From positions 124,001 through 188,000 of the forward strand of contig BLSF01000044.1 in assembly GCA_012862575.1 (NCBI GenBank): a stretch of DNA of 64,000 nucleotides. Reading direction: 5' to 3'. How positions within the stretch are numbered: the stretch's first letter is position 1; each line of letters begins with the position of its first letter. The DNA is from Parietichytrium sp. I65-24A (lineage: Eukaryota; Sar; Bigyra; Thraustochytrida; Thraustochytriidae). The notes below the pieces were generated by a model. The model ran no database searches, was not told where the DNA came from, and saw only the letters and a list, made by a program, of their open reading frames with translations. Positions 49,004 through 57,870 of this stretch are shown piece by piece. The translations under genes were made by a program, and so were the position numbers.

Positions 49004-50663
49004 AATTTTCGGCTCTCAAGGATGCAGAAAGCAAGCAACGCTCCCTGAAACCTGGAGCTGTGGCGTGAGACGGGATGGCGCACGTCGATGAGAATTGATG
49101 TTGGGCGCGGCTCGATGGACACGTTTGAGCGCCGGGCGACGTGCGCTCTGTACTCGTCCTCGTGTACTGGGTGTGAGTACTGGGCGAGAGTTCGAGTTCC
49201 AATACACGTACCGGTACAAAGGCTCGACTATGCCGGAGCTGCAGTATCGCCGGTACTAGCTACTACTTCAAAGCGAGTGCCACGGTCTTTCTTTTTCGTG
49301 CAGTGCTTCCAAGAGCCTCCATTCCTTTGTTCATTCGTCTATTCGCATCAATCAATCAAACTATTACACCCACCTCTTCATGTCGCCTCCGCGCGCGCAG
49401 GTAATCGTCAAGAACGTCAAAAGGGCGCGGCGATGGTGATGGTGATGGCGATGGTGATGGCGCCGGAGCTTTCATTCAGAACCAAGATGTCCCAAGAGAA
49501 AAAACACAAACCATCTACAAGTTCAAAGATTGTTGCAATAATCTCATGCGATGCGCGAAAAGAAAAGTCGCAGGCTCTGCTTCCTGTTTGGCTTTCGTTA
49601 ACTTACGCTTTAATTATTTCCTGCAAAGTCCCACGTCAGAGAGACAGAGTCAGAATCGACCTCAGTGCCAGTCTCCCTTTACACTTCGTCAGCCCATCTG
49701 GGCGGGCGCGTAGATGTTAACTTTATTTAAGCTACAAATAAGCAATTACCAAACACAATTAATATTTTCCAGCCGTTTGACCGTTGCGTTAACGTTTTTT
49801 TCTTGTTACAGTTTTGCATTGCTCTTTTGTTGACAGTGACGCGAGAAATCTGCAGATTTGGATGAATGGACGTGTATATTGGTCAGACCTTCCGAGTGCG
49901 ATCAACGCGAAGGCCTTCGCGAGAAGATAAGAACAAGAAAGTTGGGATTTCCGTCCACTGTGAGAAAGATCGGAGACTCGGGAGGATGGCGAAATATGTA
50001 AGCGAGCCCACCGCAGCAACTCCAGCTTTGGAGCAGATCGAAGTCGTTCCCGAGGACCGCAGCTGGACAGAGTTGCGAAGTTGCACTGTGAGCTAGCTAT
50101 TGAAGCGCAATTTCGCATTTCGAGCAGTACAGGCCAGGTTAAGTTTTGATCAATTGACAAGAATCAGAAATTGATTGACCATCAACGTCAGCGCGTGACT
50201 GGTCAAACTAACTCTACAGCTCTCAGCTTTGGCGTCCAGGTCGCAGCGCGCCTATCCATGAGGGAGGTCATGGACGTGCCTGCGATGATGATGAGAGTGA
50301 ACATGAGTGAGCCGCAAAGGGAGCTAGCCAGCATTGAGCTGTGAGTTAAAGTTGTGTTCCACTCTCTTAGATGCATTTATTATGATTATGTTAAAAAGGT
50401 TGTAAAGCAACCTCAACTACATATGCCAAGAGACAACGTCCACATCCACTTTCGCTCTGACACTCACATCCGCAGCGCACGCTTTGCTCGTCCAACGTCG
50501 GCCCGGGCCATAGAGTGGCGAGAAGAACGGCCGGGCAGTGTCTGTCGCTGAGTTGGCGCTCAGAGATTGGAGGCAGGCTGTGGCGGTGAGCTCGTTGCGC
50601 GATAGGGCAGTCAAAGCTGGGCGGCAAAACAGAAGTCGGCATTGCCCCGGGGCGAAAGGCACA
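49004..50663. other. Intergenic region, divergent promoters
   Basis: This 1.66 kb lies between the divergent starts of the USP47-like gene and the MBL-CNBD gene. It contains a GATGGT repeat (49431-49461). The small ORFs at 49789-50160 are not recognisable. The frame of the right-hand gene is open upstream to about 50538 but has no ATG before 50664. Confidence 0.5.
49431..49461. repeat. (GATGGT/GATGGC)n repeat
   Basis: Five tandem hexamers of GATGGT or GATGGC type lie about 430 bp upstream of the USP47-like start. Confidence 0.85.
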
Positions 50664-53420
50664 ATGGGGGCCGGAGCATCTGCCGGCGGGATGAATCGGA
50701 AATCGACTTCCACGACGGAGTTCGAAAGCAATCCGACGACGTTCGCTGGCACGCGAGGGCCGGGGGCGTCGTACTTTATTGAGCTGGCCAAATGTGAGGT
50801 CGTGAATACACAGGTGGAAGTGGCAAAGGGAGACTCGGCCGTAGTAGCGCTTCCTCGCGGAGGTATTTTGGTCAACTACTCGAAAGGGACAGTGCAATTC
50901 GGGCTGCCCCCGGAGACGATCAAAGATGCGTTGCTGTGGGGCCTAAATGTGCCCACCACATTTGTAATTCTCGGAGACGAGATGTTTGATCGGCAGCTTG
51001 GAATAAACATTGCGGAGTTCGAATTCCCAGCGTACTTCAACTTTTTCGTCAATGGAAAGCGCGTCACACTCATCACCACTCGCAACGTTGAGCAGCGCGT
51101 ACGCGCGATATTTCGGGAGACTTTGCTCGGGCCAGAGCCAGGCTCGTACGACTTGAGCCAAGATTTCTCCTCTTCGTTGCCGGGCGGCCTGTTGAGCAAA
51201 CAGAATCAAGACACCCACTGGCCAGACTTTGTTTTGGAAGGCTTGGCGCTTGATAACCAGCGCGAATTTATTACAGTGGACAAACTGTTGCACTTTGAAA
51301 TTCTTGACAGTGACAGAAAGCTACCACTGAACTCTGTACGGCCGAGCCGGAATGACAAAAAGAACAGCTTGATTCGCCCGAGCGACACAGGCAAGATCAT
51401 GCTGGATCCTGAGCTCAATGCGTACGTCAAGTGGAATCCCATCTATAAGAAATTTCTGGTTCGCGAAGGGAAGCGAACAATAGCTCAGATAGATCACAAA
51501 TTTTTAAAGCCGCGTCTGAAGCAAGAACGTAAGGTCAAGCACGAGCCATTTGATGTCCCCATCTTTGGCGTCACAATGCTAGGAACCTCCCACGGATTTG
51601 ATCCGAAAGGTACGACCACGGGATTTGTGGTGTGGGTAAACCGTCGAGGCATTATGGTGGATCCACCCCCAGATTGCGCGGATGTCCTCCGAGACATGGC
51701 CATTCCTTCCCGCTTAATTGACGGGATGATTCTGACCCATTGTCACGCGGATCATGACGCTGGAGCGTTCCAAAAGATCCTCGCCGACTCATCCATCAAA
51801 ATTTTCACGACACAGACAATCATGGACTCCTTCATTCGCAAGTATGCCGCCATCAGCAACCTTGAGCCAAACTTCTTGCGCGGCTTGTTCGTCTTTGAGC
51901 GTGTCATCATTGGAGAAAGAATGAACATCCACGGCGGGGTCTGGGACTTCTTCTACAGCCTGCATGTGATTCCCACGATAGGTTTCGAAGTAAAATTCGC
52001 AAACGAAGGATTGGTATATTCCGGGGACACCTGCACGAACCCAAAGCTATTCGATAAGATGCGAAGGGAGAAGAAAATCGGCAAGGGCCGTTACGACGAT
52101 CTTCTTAAAAGGTCGCCGGTGTCGAGGTCCCACCCATCGCGGCGAATGCCCGATGGAACAATTTTACCTTCCTATAGGCCATACATCCTACACGAGGCCG
52201 GGGTCCCTCCTATTCACACCCCGCTTGATTCACTTGCGAGGCTGCCAGCCGAAGTAAGAGATCGTCTTTTCGTTGTTCATGTCGATGAGAAGTCGATCTT
52301 GGACGGCAAAAATTCTAAGAAACTGAAGACTATTCCGCAGTGGTCCACCTTGCGGATCGATGTTGACAGCTCTGCGCCAGAAGTGCTCGAAAAGCACAAC
52401 TCATTGTTGGCTATCATGAGCACCGTTCATTTCTTCAAGCACATCAGAGATCAAACACTGTTTGATGCACTCTTGTCGATTGGCAAAGTGAACTATCATC
52501 GCAAAGGGACTGTGCTAGCTGAGCCTGGCACGCTCTGGGATACGTTGCATGTGGTGCGCGCGGGCGTCATTGTGGCAGCGCCAGATAATGTTGGCGAATG
52601 TGACGTCTCGGACCCAGCGGTTTTAAGTTCAGGAAATCTTTCACCGGTCAAACCAGATCACAATTCTCCTGCTGCTTGCGACACCCCTGGTGGCGAGGGT
52701 GCCAAGAGACAGTCGGGAAAAGCAGCCACATTATTGAAGCCGACTTTTTATTATGTATCCGAGGTGGTTGGAATACAGTCGCTTTTGGGGGATGAGGACA
52801 TTGACGAAGACAGTTCCTCCGTTCAAGCGAATCCAAGGACTGTGCAGCACCGCAAAATCGCCTACACAGATTTGTACACAATAGATTTCTCCCGAGAAAA
52901 AATGCTGCGGTTTTTAGGAGGTAGCGAAGTTGGAAGAAACACGTTAACGAACATCCGTGCTGTTGCTAGGGCTCAGAACAAAGAGTCCTGGAACGTGCTG
53001 CGCTTAAACAACACACTGGACAAAATTATGAGTCGTGTCCAGCAGCAAGAGTTTCAAAAACTCTTGTCCCTTCCTCGCAAGTATGCGAGGTATGAGACCA
53101 TCTTCAACCGGGGCGGGAAACAAGATTGCATGTACCTCGTCGCTTCAGGAATCGTAAACCTGTTTTTCAAGGCGAAGGTTGCCGAAGGGGACTCCGCTGT
53201 GCAGGAGAACGTGGTGGGTGAAACTGAAAATGTTGATCTCGGCCCGGGAACTCTAATTGGTGATGTGAATTGTCTGAAGGCGAATACTATTGCGCGATAC
53301 ACACTCGCAGCGAAGACAGAGTGCTCTTTGTACGAGGTGGAGCGCATCAGCCTCATGAATTTCTTGAACAGGTACCCCGGCATCAAGTTGCAATGCATCG
53401 ATAGGAGATTTTTGGCTTAA
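50664..53420 (+). CDS. Metallo-beta-lactamase-fold enzyme fused to two cyclic-nucleotide-binding domains
   Basis: The only in-frame ATG near the start (50664, context GCACAATGGGG) gives 918 residues beginning MGAGASAGG. This is a strong N-myristoylation consensus (Gly2, Ser6), suggesting membrane attachment. Residues ~300-580 form a metallo-beta-lactamase/RNase Z-like domain: zinc motif THCHADHDAG (~358-367), a SLHVIPTIGFEV strand and YSGDT (~453), then FVVHVDEK. The active-site set looks complete. Two CNBD-like barrels follow: ~589-760 (HFFKHIRDQTLFDALLSIGK, EPGTLWDTLHVVRAG) with a long Ser/Gly insertion, and ~790-905 (RYETIFNRGGKQDCMYLVAS). The substrate is unknown. The architecture suggests a hydrolase gated by cAMP or cGMP. 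Confidence 0.85.
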   Translation: MGAGASAGGMNRKSTSTTEFESNPTTFAGTRGPGASYFIELAKCEVVNTQVEVAKGDSAVVALPRGGILVNYSKGTVQFGLPPETIKDALLWGLNVPTTFVILGDEMFDRQLGINIAEFEFPAYFNFFVNGKRVTLITTRNVEQRVRAIFRETLLGPEPGSYDLSQDFSSSLPGGLLSKQNQDTHWPDFVLEGLALDNQREFITVDKLLHFEILDSDRKLPLNSVRPSRNDKKNSLIRPSDTGKIMLDPELNAYVKWNPIYKKFLVREGKRTIAQIDHKFLKPRLKQERKVKHEPFDVPIFGVTMLGTSHGFDPKGTTTGFVVWVNRRGIMVDPPPDCADVLRDMAIPSRLIDGMILTHCHADHDAGAFQKILADSSIKIFTTQTIMDSFIRKYAAISNLEPNFLRGLFVFERVIIGERMNIHGGVWDFFYSLHVIPTIGFEVKFANEGLVYSGDTCTNPKLFDKMRREKKIGKGRYDDLLKRSPVSRSHPSRRMPDGTILPSYRPYILHEAGVPPIHTPLDSLARLPAEVRDRLFVVHVDEKSILDGKNSKKLKTIPQWSTLRIDVDSSAPEVLEKHNSLLAIMSTVHFFKHIRDQTLFDALLSIGKVNYHRKGTVLAEPGTLWDTLHVVRAGVIVAAPDNVGECDVSDPAVLSSGNLSPVKPDHNSPAACDTPGGEGAKRQSGKAATLLKPTFYYVSEVVGIQSLLGDEDIDEDSSSVQANPRTVQHRKIAYTDLYTIDFSREKMLRFLGGSEVGRNTLTNIRAVARAQNKESWNVLRLNNTLDKIMSRVQQQEFQKLLSLPRKYARYETIFNRGGKQDCMYLVASGIVNLFFKAKVAEGDSAVQENVVGETENVDLGPGTLIGDVNCLKANTIARYTLAAKTECSLYEVERISLMNFLNRYPGIKLQCIDRRFLA

Positions 53421-54066
53421 AATGGCGCGTCGTAGCTTTAGTACCCCTTTTTCGATAGGTGTTCCCAAAAGTAAAGCTGATGTATTGCATTGTTATTTTT
53501 CTAGAGCATAATGCAGGTTATGCGGGGGTTTAGTTCTTGTTCTCTCTTAACTAGCAAATATCGGTACCACTGCAGCACGGTCGCCGCGTTGACAAAGAAA
53601 GGGTGCAGTGATCAGTGTGCAAGTAGACAAGTAGACACGTAGACTGCGCCAGTGAGTAGTGAGTAGCGAGTTTGTTAAACAAACAGCCAGCGCCTAAAAG
53701 AATCGCGACATCTCAACATCTCAACTTCTCAACATGTCGGGGAATGACAAGTGGAGCTCTTTTTGTATCGTCTTTTTCATTATTTTGATTGAGAACTCAT
53801 ACTCATCTATATCTCGGAGCTGCTATGCTGAGTGATACTCGATCAGCGGCGTCCCACTTCAGATCGGAGCTTGTTCCTCAGCGCAAAACACGTCGAGTCG
53901 ATTCCGTCTGTTTGTAGTAATGTAGCAATAAAAATCTCACGGCGATTCGATGAGAAAACGTCGGGGCGTGGGAATTCCGCGTGTTGTGCCGTTGATTGAC
54001 AGCAAAAAACAAAAGAAAAAAAAAGAGAAAGGTATAAAAAAGAAAAAAAAAAGGTAATGCAATGGT
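53421..54066. other. Intergenic, convergent 3' ends
   Basis: This 646 bp lies between the MBL-CNBD and DnaJ stop codons. An A-rich tract (54003-54055) lies just past the DnaJ stop in the 3' region. AGTAGACA and CATCTCAA short repeats occur at 53625-53735. No gene is evident. Confidence 0.5.
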
Positions 54067-55155
54067 TCAAGGAAGGAGTTCTTTCAGTTTCGTGACTTTC
54101 TCACCCGAAAGCTCCCTCGGGAACTCCACTTCAAAGGTAACATGAAGGTCACCGAACTGGGATGGCACTTCGTGAACTGGGAACCCTTCTCCAGAGAGAA
54201 CCACTGTCTCAAATGGCTTCGTAATTAATCCCTCGCGGTCTACGACCACCTGGCGACCATCGAGATGCGTGAGGTGCTTTACAAAGCCAGTCAACGCTTC
54301 CTTGAGTGAGATCTTCATATTGTAGTGCAGGTGATGACCTCTCCTCTCGAACAACTTATGCCTTTTTTGACTCAACACTACCACGACATCTCCAGGAATC
54401 TGCTTGGGCTTTTGTTCGCTCATGTACTTGAAGCGAATAGGGGCTCCGTCTTCCATCCCTCGCTCAATCAACACATTCAAGGTCTTGGCCTCGTTTTTAC
54501 ACTTCTCCTTGCTGGGGACTTCCTCCTGCTGCTGTACAATAAAGCCTCCCATTTGGCGATGAACCATTTTGTACTCGTTTGGACATCTGTTGCACTTGGC
54601 ACATCGGGCTTTCGCCTTATCGCTCAGATCCGACTTGCCACAGTTGCGGCACACTACACGCCTAGTGATGCGTGCCTCACGCTCGGCACCATTGTACAGA
54701 TCCTCCAAGGTGACTGCCATGCGCATTTGATAATCTTGGCCGCGGTTTCCGCCGCCGCCGCGTTGCCCGAAGAAGCCCCCAAAGAAGCCGTCCATTCCAC
54801 CGCCGCGGCCCGAGTCAGACTCCGCTTCCTTCAACAGTGCCATTCCGCCCTGATCGTACAGAAACTTCTTCTCCTCGTTCGAGAGCACCTCATACGCGCT
54901 CGAAACCTTCCTAAACTGATCCGCTGCGGCTTCATCACCGCTGTTGCGATCAGGGTGGTATTTCATGGACAGCTTTCGGTACGCAGATTTGATCTCCTTG
55001 TCCGAGGCTTCCTCGTCGAGACCCAGCACCTCGTACAGATCCACTTCTTCAACCTCTTCCGCAGGCGCTCTTCGTCTGCCGCCGCCGCCGCCGAAGAAAC
55101 CATTGCACTCTTGCAGCACCAGTGCTGCCAGCAGAGCCAGAATCCACTGCTTCAT
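54067..55155 (-). CDS. DNAJB11: ER-luminal DnaJ co-chaperone, ERdj3/DNAJB11 type
   Basis: It should recruit and stimulate BiP in the ER lumen. The 362-residue frame begins with a signal peptide (MKQWILALLAALVLQECNG). The J domain (~39-105) has DLYEVLGLDEEAS and the essential HPD tripeptide (67-69) in KYHPDR. A Gly/Phe-rich linker (DGFFGGFFGQRGGGG) follows. The substrate-binding region carries a cysteine-rich insert (CRNCGKSD and CAKCNRC) and the GVKVNV-like sandwich domains LIERGMEDGAPIRF and ALTGFVKHLTHLDGR. The cysteine insert is smaller than the four CxxCxGxG repeats of DnaJ, as in ERdj3. No KDEL-type signal at the end (TKLKELLP), which matches ERdj3. Confidence 0.92.
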   Translation of the reverse strand: MKQWILALLAALVLQECNGFFGGGGGRRRAPAEEVEEVDLYEVLGLDEEASDKEIKSAYRKLSMKYHPDRNSGDEAAADQFRKVSSAYEVLSNEEKKFLYDQGGMALLKEAESDSGRGGGMDGFFGGFFGQRGGGGNRGQDYQMRMAVTLEDLYNGAEREARITRRVVCRNCGKSDLSDKAKARCAKCNRCPNEYKMVHRQMGGFIVQQQEEVPSKEKCKNEAKTLNVLIERGMEDGAPIRFKYMSEQKPKQIPGDVVVVLSQKRHKLFERRGHHLHYNMKISLKEALTGFVKHLTHLDGRQVVVDREGLITKPFETVVLSGEGFPVHEVPSQFGDLHVTFEVEFPRELSGEKVTKLKELLP

Positions 55156-55265
55156 GATCGGAAGAGACCTCGAAATTTAAATTTCCAATCAACCCAGCGC
55201 CAAGCACTGCTAAATACACCCAAATACCGAAACGTTCGGCAGATCCAGATCACCAATCGAATACA

Positions 55266-55330
55266 ATTCAAGAATTCAAAAACTCAGGAGTTCAAGAACG
55301 CAAGAACGCAAGAATTCAAGAATTCAAAAG
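55266..55330. repeat. (CAAGAATT/CAAGAACG)n minisatellite
   Basis: About seven degenerate 8-to-10-base units of AAGAATTC, AAGAACGC and TCAAAA type lie in tandem, 110-175 bp upstream of the DnaJ start. Confidence 0.8.
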
Positions 55331-55988
55331 GCCAGATCCGTTCAATAGATGATGGATTCAAACGCCGCCCAAAGCGCTGCGTAAAACGTCGCCACTTGGC
55401 CCTTTGGACTTGCCTCTTGCCTCTTGCAAGCACACCTCCCTCCAGCTGCACTGCCCCGTTGTGTGTGTAACGGATTGTCGACCCAGCCTTCGGTTTCACC
55501 GCGGACCCACTCGACTGCGATACCGTGCGCGCGTACACCTTTCAGTCCGCCCTCGTTGGCGCTGTGCTCCTAGCTCCTAGATCCTCCACCTGACAAGACC
55601 TGACAACTCAACTCGTCTTGTTGTTTTTCCATCCAAGTTTGGTTTTTGCGCGGAAGAAGGAAGACTCCGCCGGGTCTCGTATCTCGCGTACCAGCCGCTA
55701 GCGTTTACCTTAGCGCGGGAGATGGACAACCTGGCAACCGCCAGGTCCCGGTTTGTTCGTTTTCATTCGTGAAGGCGTTCTCTGTTCCTCTGTTCCTCTG
55801 TTCTTCCAAAGGAACCGCTCCTTCTGTTCTTTTTAGAGGAACCGCTCCTTATTCTCCGGTAGCACACTGCCTAGTGATGGTCTGTGGTTGTGTGGTTTTG
55901 CCGAGGACCCAACTAGTAAACTAGCTAGTGTGGGGCGCGGCGAATTTCAGTGTTTTGCGATTCTCAGTCGGCAAAAATCAGCGTAACA

Positions 55989-56039
55989 CAGAGAGAGAGA
56001 GAGAGAGAAAGAGATAACAAAGAGAGAGAGAGAGAGAGA
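55989..56039. repeat. (GA)n tract abutting a start codon
   Basis: Two GA blocks, split by AAAGAGATAACAA, run directly into the ATG of the CCCH-ABITRAM gene. They form the last 50 bases of its 5' UTR and read as RERERE in frame. Confidence 0.9.
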
Positions 56040-56735
56040 ATGGGCAGGAAACGCAAGCGCGGAGATTGCAGAGAGTGGCTGGCAGAAGGGTCTTGCAAGT
56101 TTGGAGATAGGTGCAAATTCGAGCATGGAAACCGAGACTTGCACTCGGCGGCGCAAGATCTGGCCAAGCGCGGGGACGCTCCGCAGCCCAGTGAGACGCA
56201 AAGCGCGTCTTTGATCCCAATGTACGTAGCAGGAAAGGGTCCTGAGAGCGGTGTGAAGCGGCCGCAGACCGTGGCGGAGAGATCTTTTCAGAAATTGGTG
56301 CTGCAAGACGAAGAGAAGGGTGTGTTCACGATCATGCTGCGCCACGTAGCTGGTGTCATGCTCGTCTTTGCGGCGCCCGCTCATCCGGCGTTGGCCGGAG
56401 GGAAGAAGATCGTGAGAGTCGAGTATGAAAGGGTTGGCGGTCAAGACCTTACAGAGCTGGAGGTGAGCGGGAAATTTAAGAAGGGATCGGCGGCGCTGAA
56501 AGAGGGCGACACGATTTGCAGCTTTGTCGCCGACGACGGGGAAAGGATACCTTTCGTGGCCGGCATCTCGGGGCATATAATTGAGATTAACAAAAGGCTC
56601 ATCGACGAGCCTGCTCTTCTTGGAACGAATGAGGGATTCTTGGCCGTCCTCAAGCCGCAACCTCTCTGTTCACTGCCGAGCAGTGTGACGTTGGAGAGCT
56701 CGGCCGTAGCTTTGGAAGCGGACGCTGAGCCTTGA
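56040..56735 (+). CDS. CCCH zinc finger-ABITRAM (FAM206/Simiate) fusion protein
   Basis: The ATG at 56040 gives 231 residues. It starts with a basic nuclear-type patch (MGRKRKRGD) and a perfect CCCH zinc finger: Cys10-x8-Cys19-x5-Cys25-x3-His29 in CREWLAEGSCKFGDRCKFEH. The rest (~90-205) matches the ABITRAM/FAM206 domain, a hammerhead fold like GcvH: a strand set EVSGKFKKGSAALKEGDTIC, then the signature GISGHIIEINKRLID...LLGTNEGFLAVLKP. ABITRAM is described in animals as an actin-binding nuclear protein. The zinc finger suggests RNA binding. The fusion is not in the animal proteins as I know them. The ABITRAM assignment rests on motif order. Confidence 0.72.
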   Translation: MGRKRKRGDCREWLAEGSCKFGDRCKFEHGNRDLHSAAQDLAKRGDAPQPSETQSASLIPMYVAGKGPESGVKRPQTVAERSFQKLVLQDEEKGVFTIMLRHVAGVMLVFAAPAHPALAGGKKIVRVEYERVGGQDLTELEVSGKFKKGSAALKEGDTICSFVADDGERIPFVAGISGHIIEINKRLIDEPALLGTNEGFLAVLKPQPLCSLPSSVTLESSAVALEADAEP

Positions 56736-57870
56736 CTTTCCAGCAATCACTCTGTACTTACTATTCACAAACTCTTTACACGCATGCATGTCATCATCGG
56801 TTCATCCGACGCTTACCTCGGTTTACAAAAATTTACGAAGAGCAAGCCGAGAGCGCAGATGAGCTCGAGATGCTTTCCAATCTCGTGCGTCCTGAGACTT
56901 TCTGACTTTCTGTTCACGTATGTTTTCAATCAAAAAACTAAACTTATTCGTTTCGGCTTTTCCCGTTGTCAGCGAGTATGTCACTCACTCATTTCCGAAG
57001 CGAACTCTGCACGCACATCCACTACTACTCCATCGCTAACTAGTCAACTAAGCTCTCAATCGCGCTGGCTACATTGTATCATTCTATAATCATCTATAAT
57101 CTCTCATAATACATGCTACCCGTTGCCAAACAGTGACTAGGTAACTAGCTAGCCATCACACTAATCATGGTGGTGCGTGATATCTTCCCCATTACTGATA
57201 TCCTCCTAACAGCTGCATACCGGTCCAAACCATACTACCGTGTTGCTATTAGAAACTGGTAGCGAGCAATAGGATCACTGCGATCATCTTATCATCTGCG
57301 ATTAGCCAACTTGTTCATCTAACTTATCTCTCTCTCTGATCAACTCAATGAAATCAATCAATCCAAACGAAACGAAAATCAGAGTTCTGATGAATTATTT
57401 TCTGAACTTGTGAGTGTCAGAGAGAGAGAAAGAGACAGAGTTGGAGGCACTGTGCAAGTACAGGCGGCAAGCCATTCGCCAGCCTGCTGAGCGTCAGAGC
57501 TATCGTGGTCATCTTTGCCCATTCCCGCCCTTCTCACAGCGCACAGCACACAGCACACAGCACACAGCAGCAGAAAAGAGAACAAGTTGCACGGGCCCAA
57601 CGACTGATTCGTTCGAGCACTGCTTTCAAGGTGGCTGGCCACTCTCTCCGCTGTGCCAAGTGGTCGATTGAGCATTGGTGAGTCTTGGCGAGCGGGCTTG
57701 GCCGACTGATTGGCTTCGTCGGGAGAGGTATTGAAGCCGCGTAGTGGAGCGGCGGTGAATCGCGAGGAGAAGGGCTAGACGGGTTTTGGCGCACAGAAGG
57801 ATCGAAGATATTGTGTATCTTGCTTGCATTGTCTCGCGGCAAGGGCGCTTGGACTCGTAGCTGAACCAAA
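56736..57870. other. Intergenic region
   Basis: This 1.1 kb lies between the CCCH-ABITRAM stop and the start of the Ser-rich gene. It has AT-rich words (57080-57115), a GACAGAGA run (57420-57440) and an ACACAGC repeat (57533-57572). No gene is supported. Confidence 0.5.
57533..57572. repeat. (ACACAGC)n repeat
   Basis: About five tandem ACACAGC heptamers lie roughly 300 bp upstream of the Ser-rich protein start. Confidence 0.85.

Larger units (their letters stand above)
55156..56039. other. Intergenic region, divergent promoters
   Basis: This 880 bp lies between the divergent DnaJ and CCCH-ABITRAM starts. It contains an AAGAATTC/AAGAACGC minisatellite (55266-55330), a TCTGTTCCTC repeat (55778-55802) and a GA tract ending at the right-hand ATG. 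Confidence 0.55.

Noticed and set aside
50538-50663. Upstream extension of the MBL-CNBD frame
   Set aside because: No ATG occurs in this part, whereas the ATG at 50664 has a good context and gives a myristoylation motif.
54325-55470. 381-codon plus-strand frame
   Set aside because: It is antisense to the DnaJ gene, which has a complete domain order; the frame runs into the EFKNSK-type repeat beyond it.
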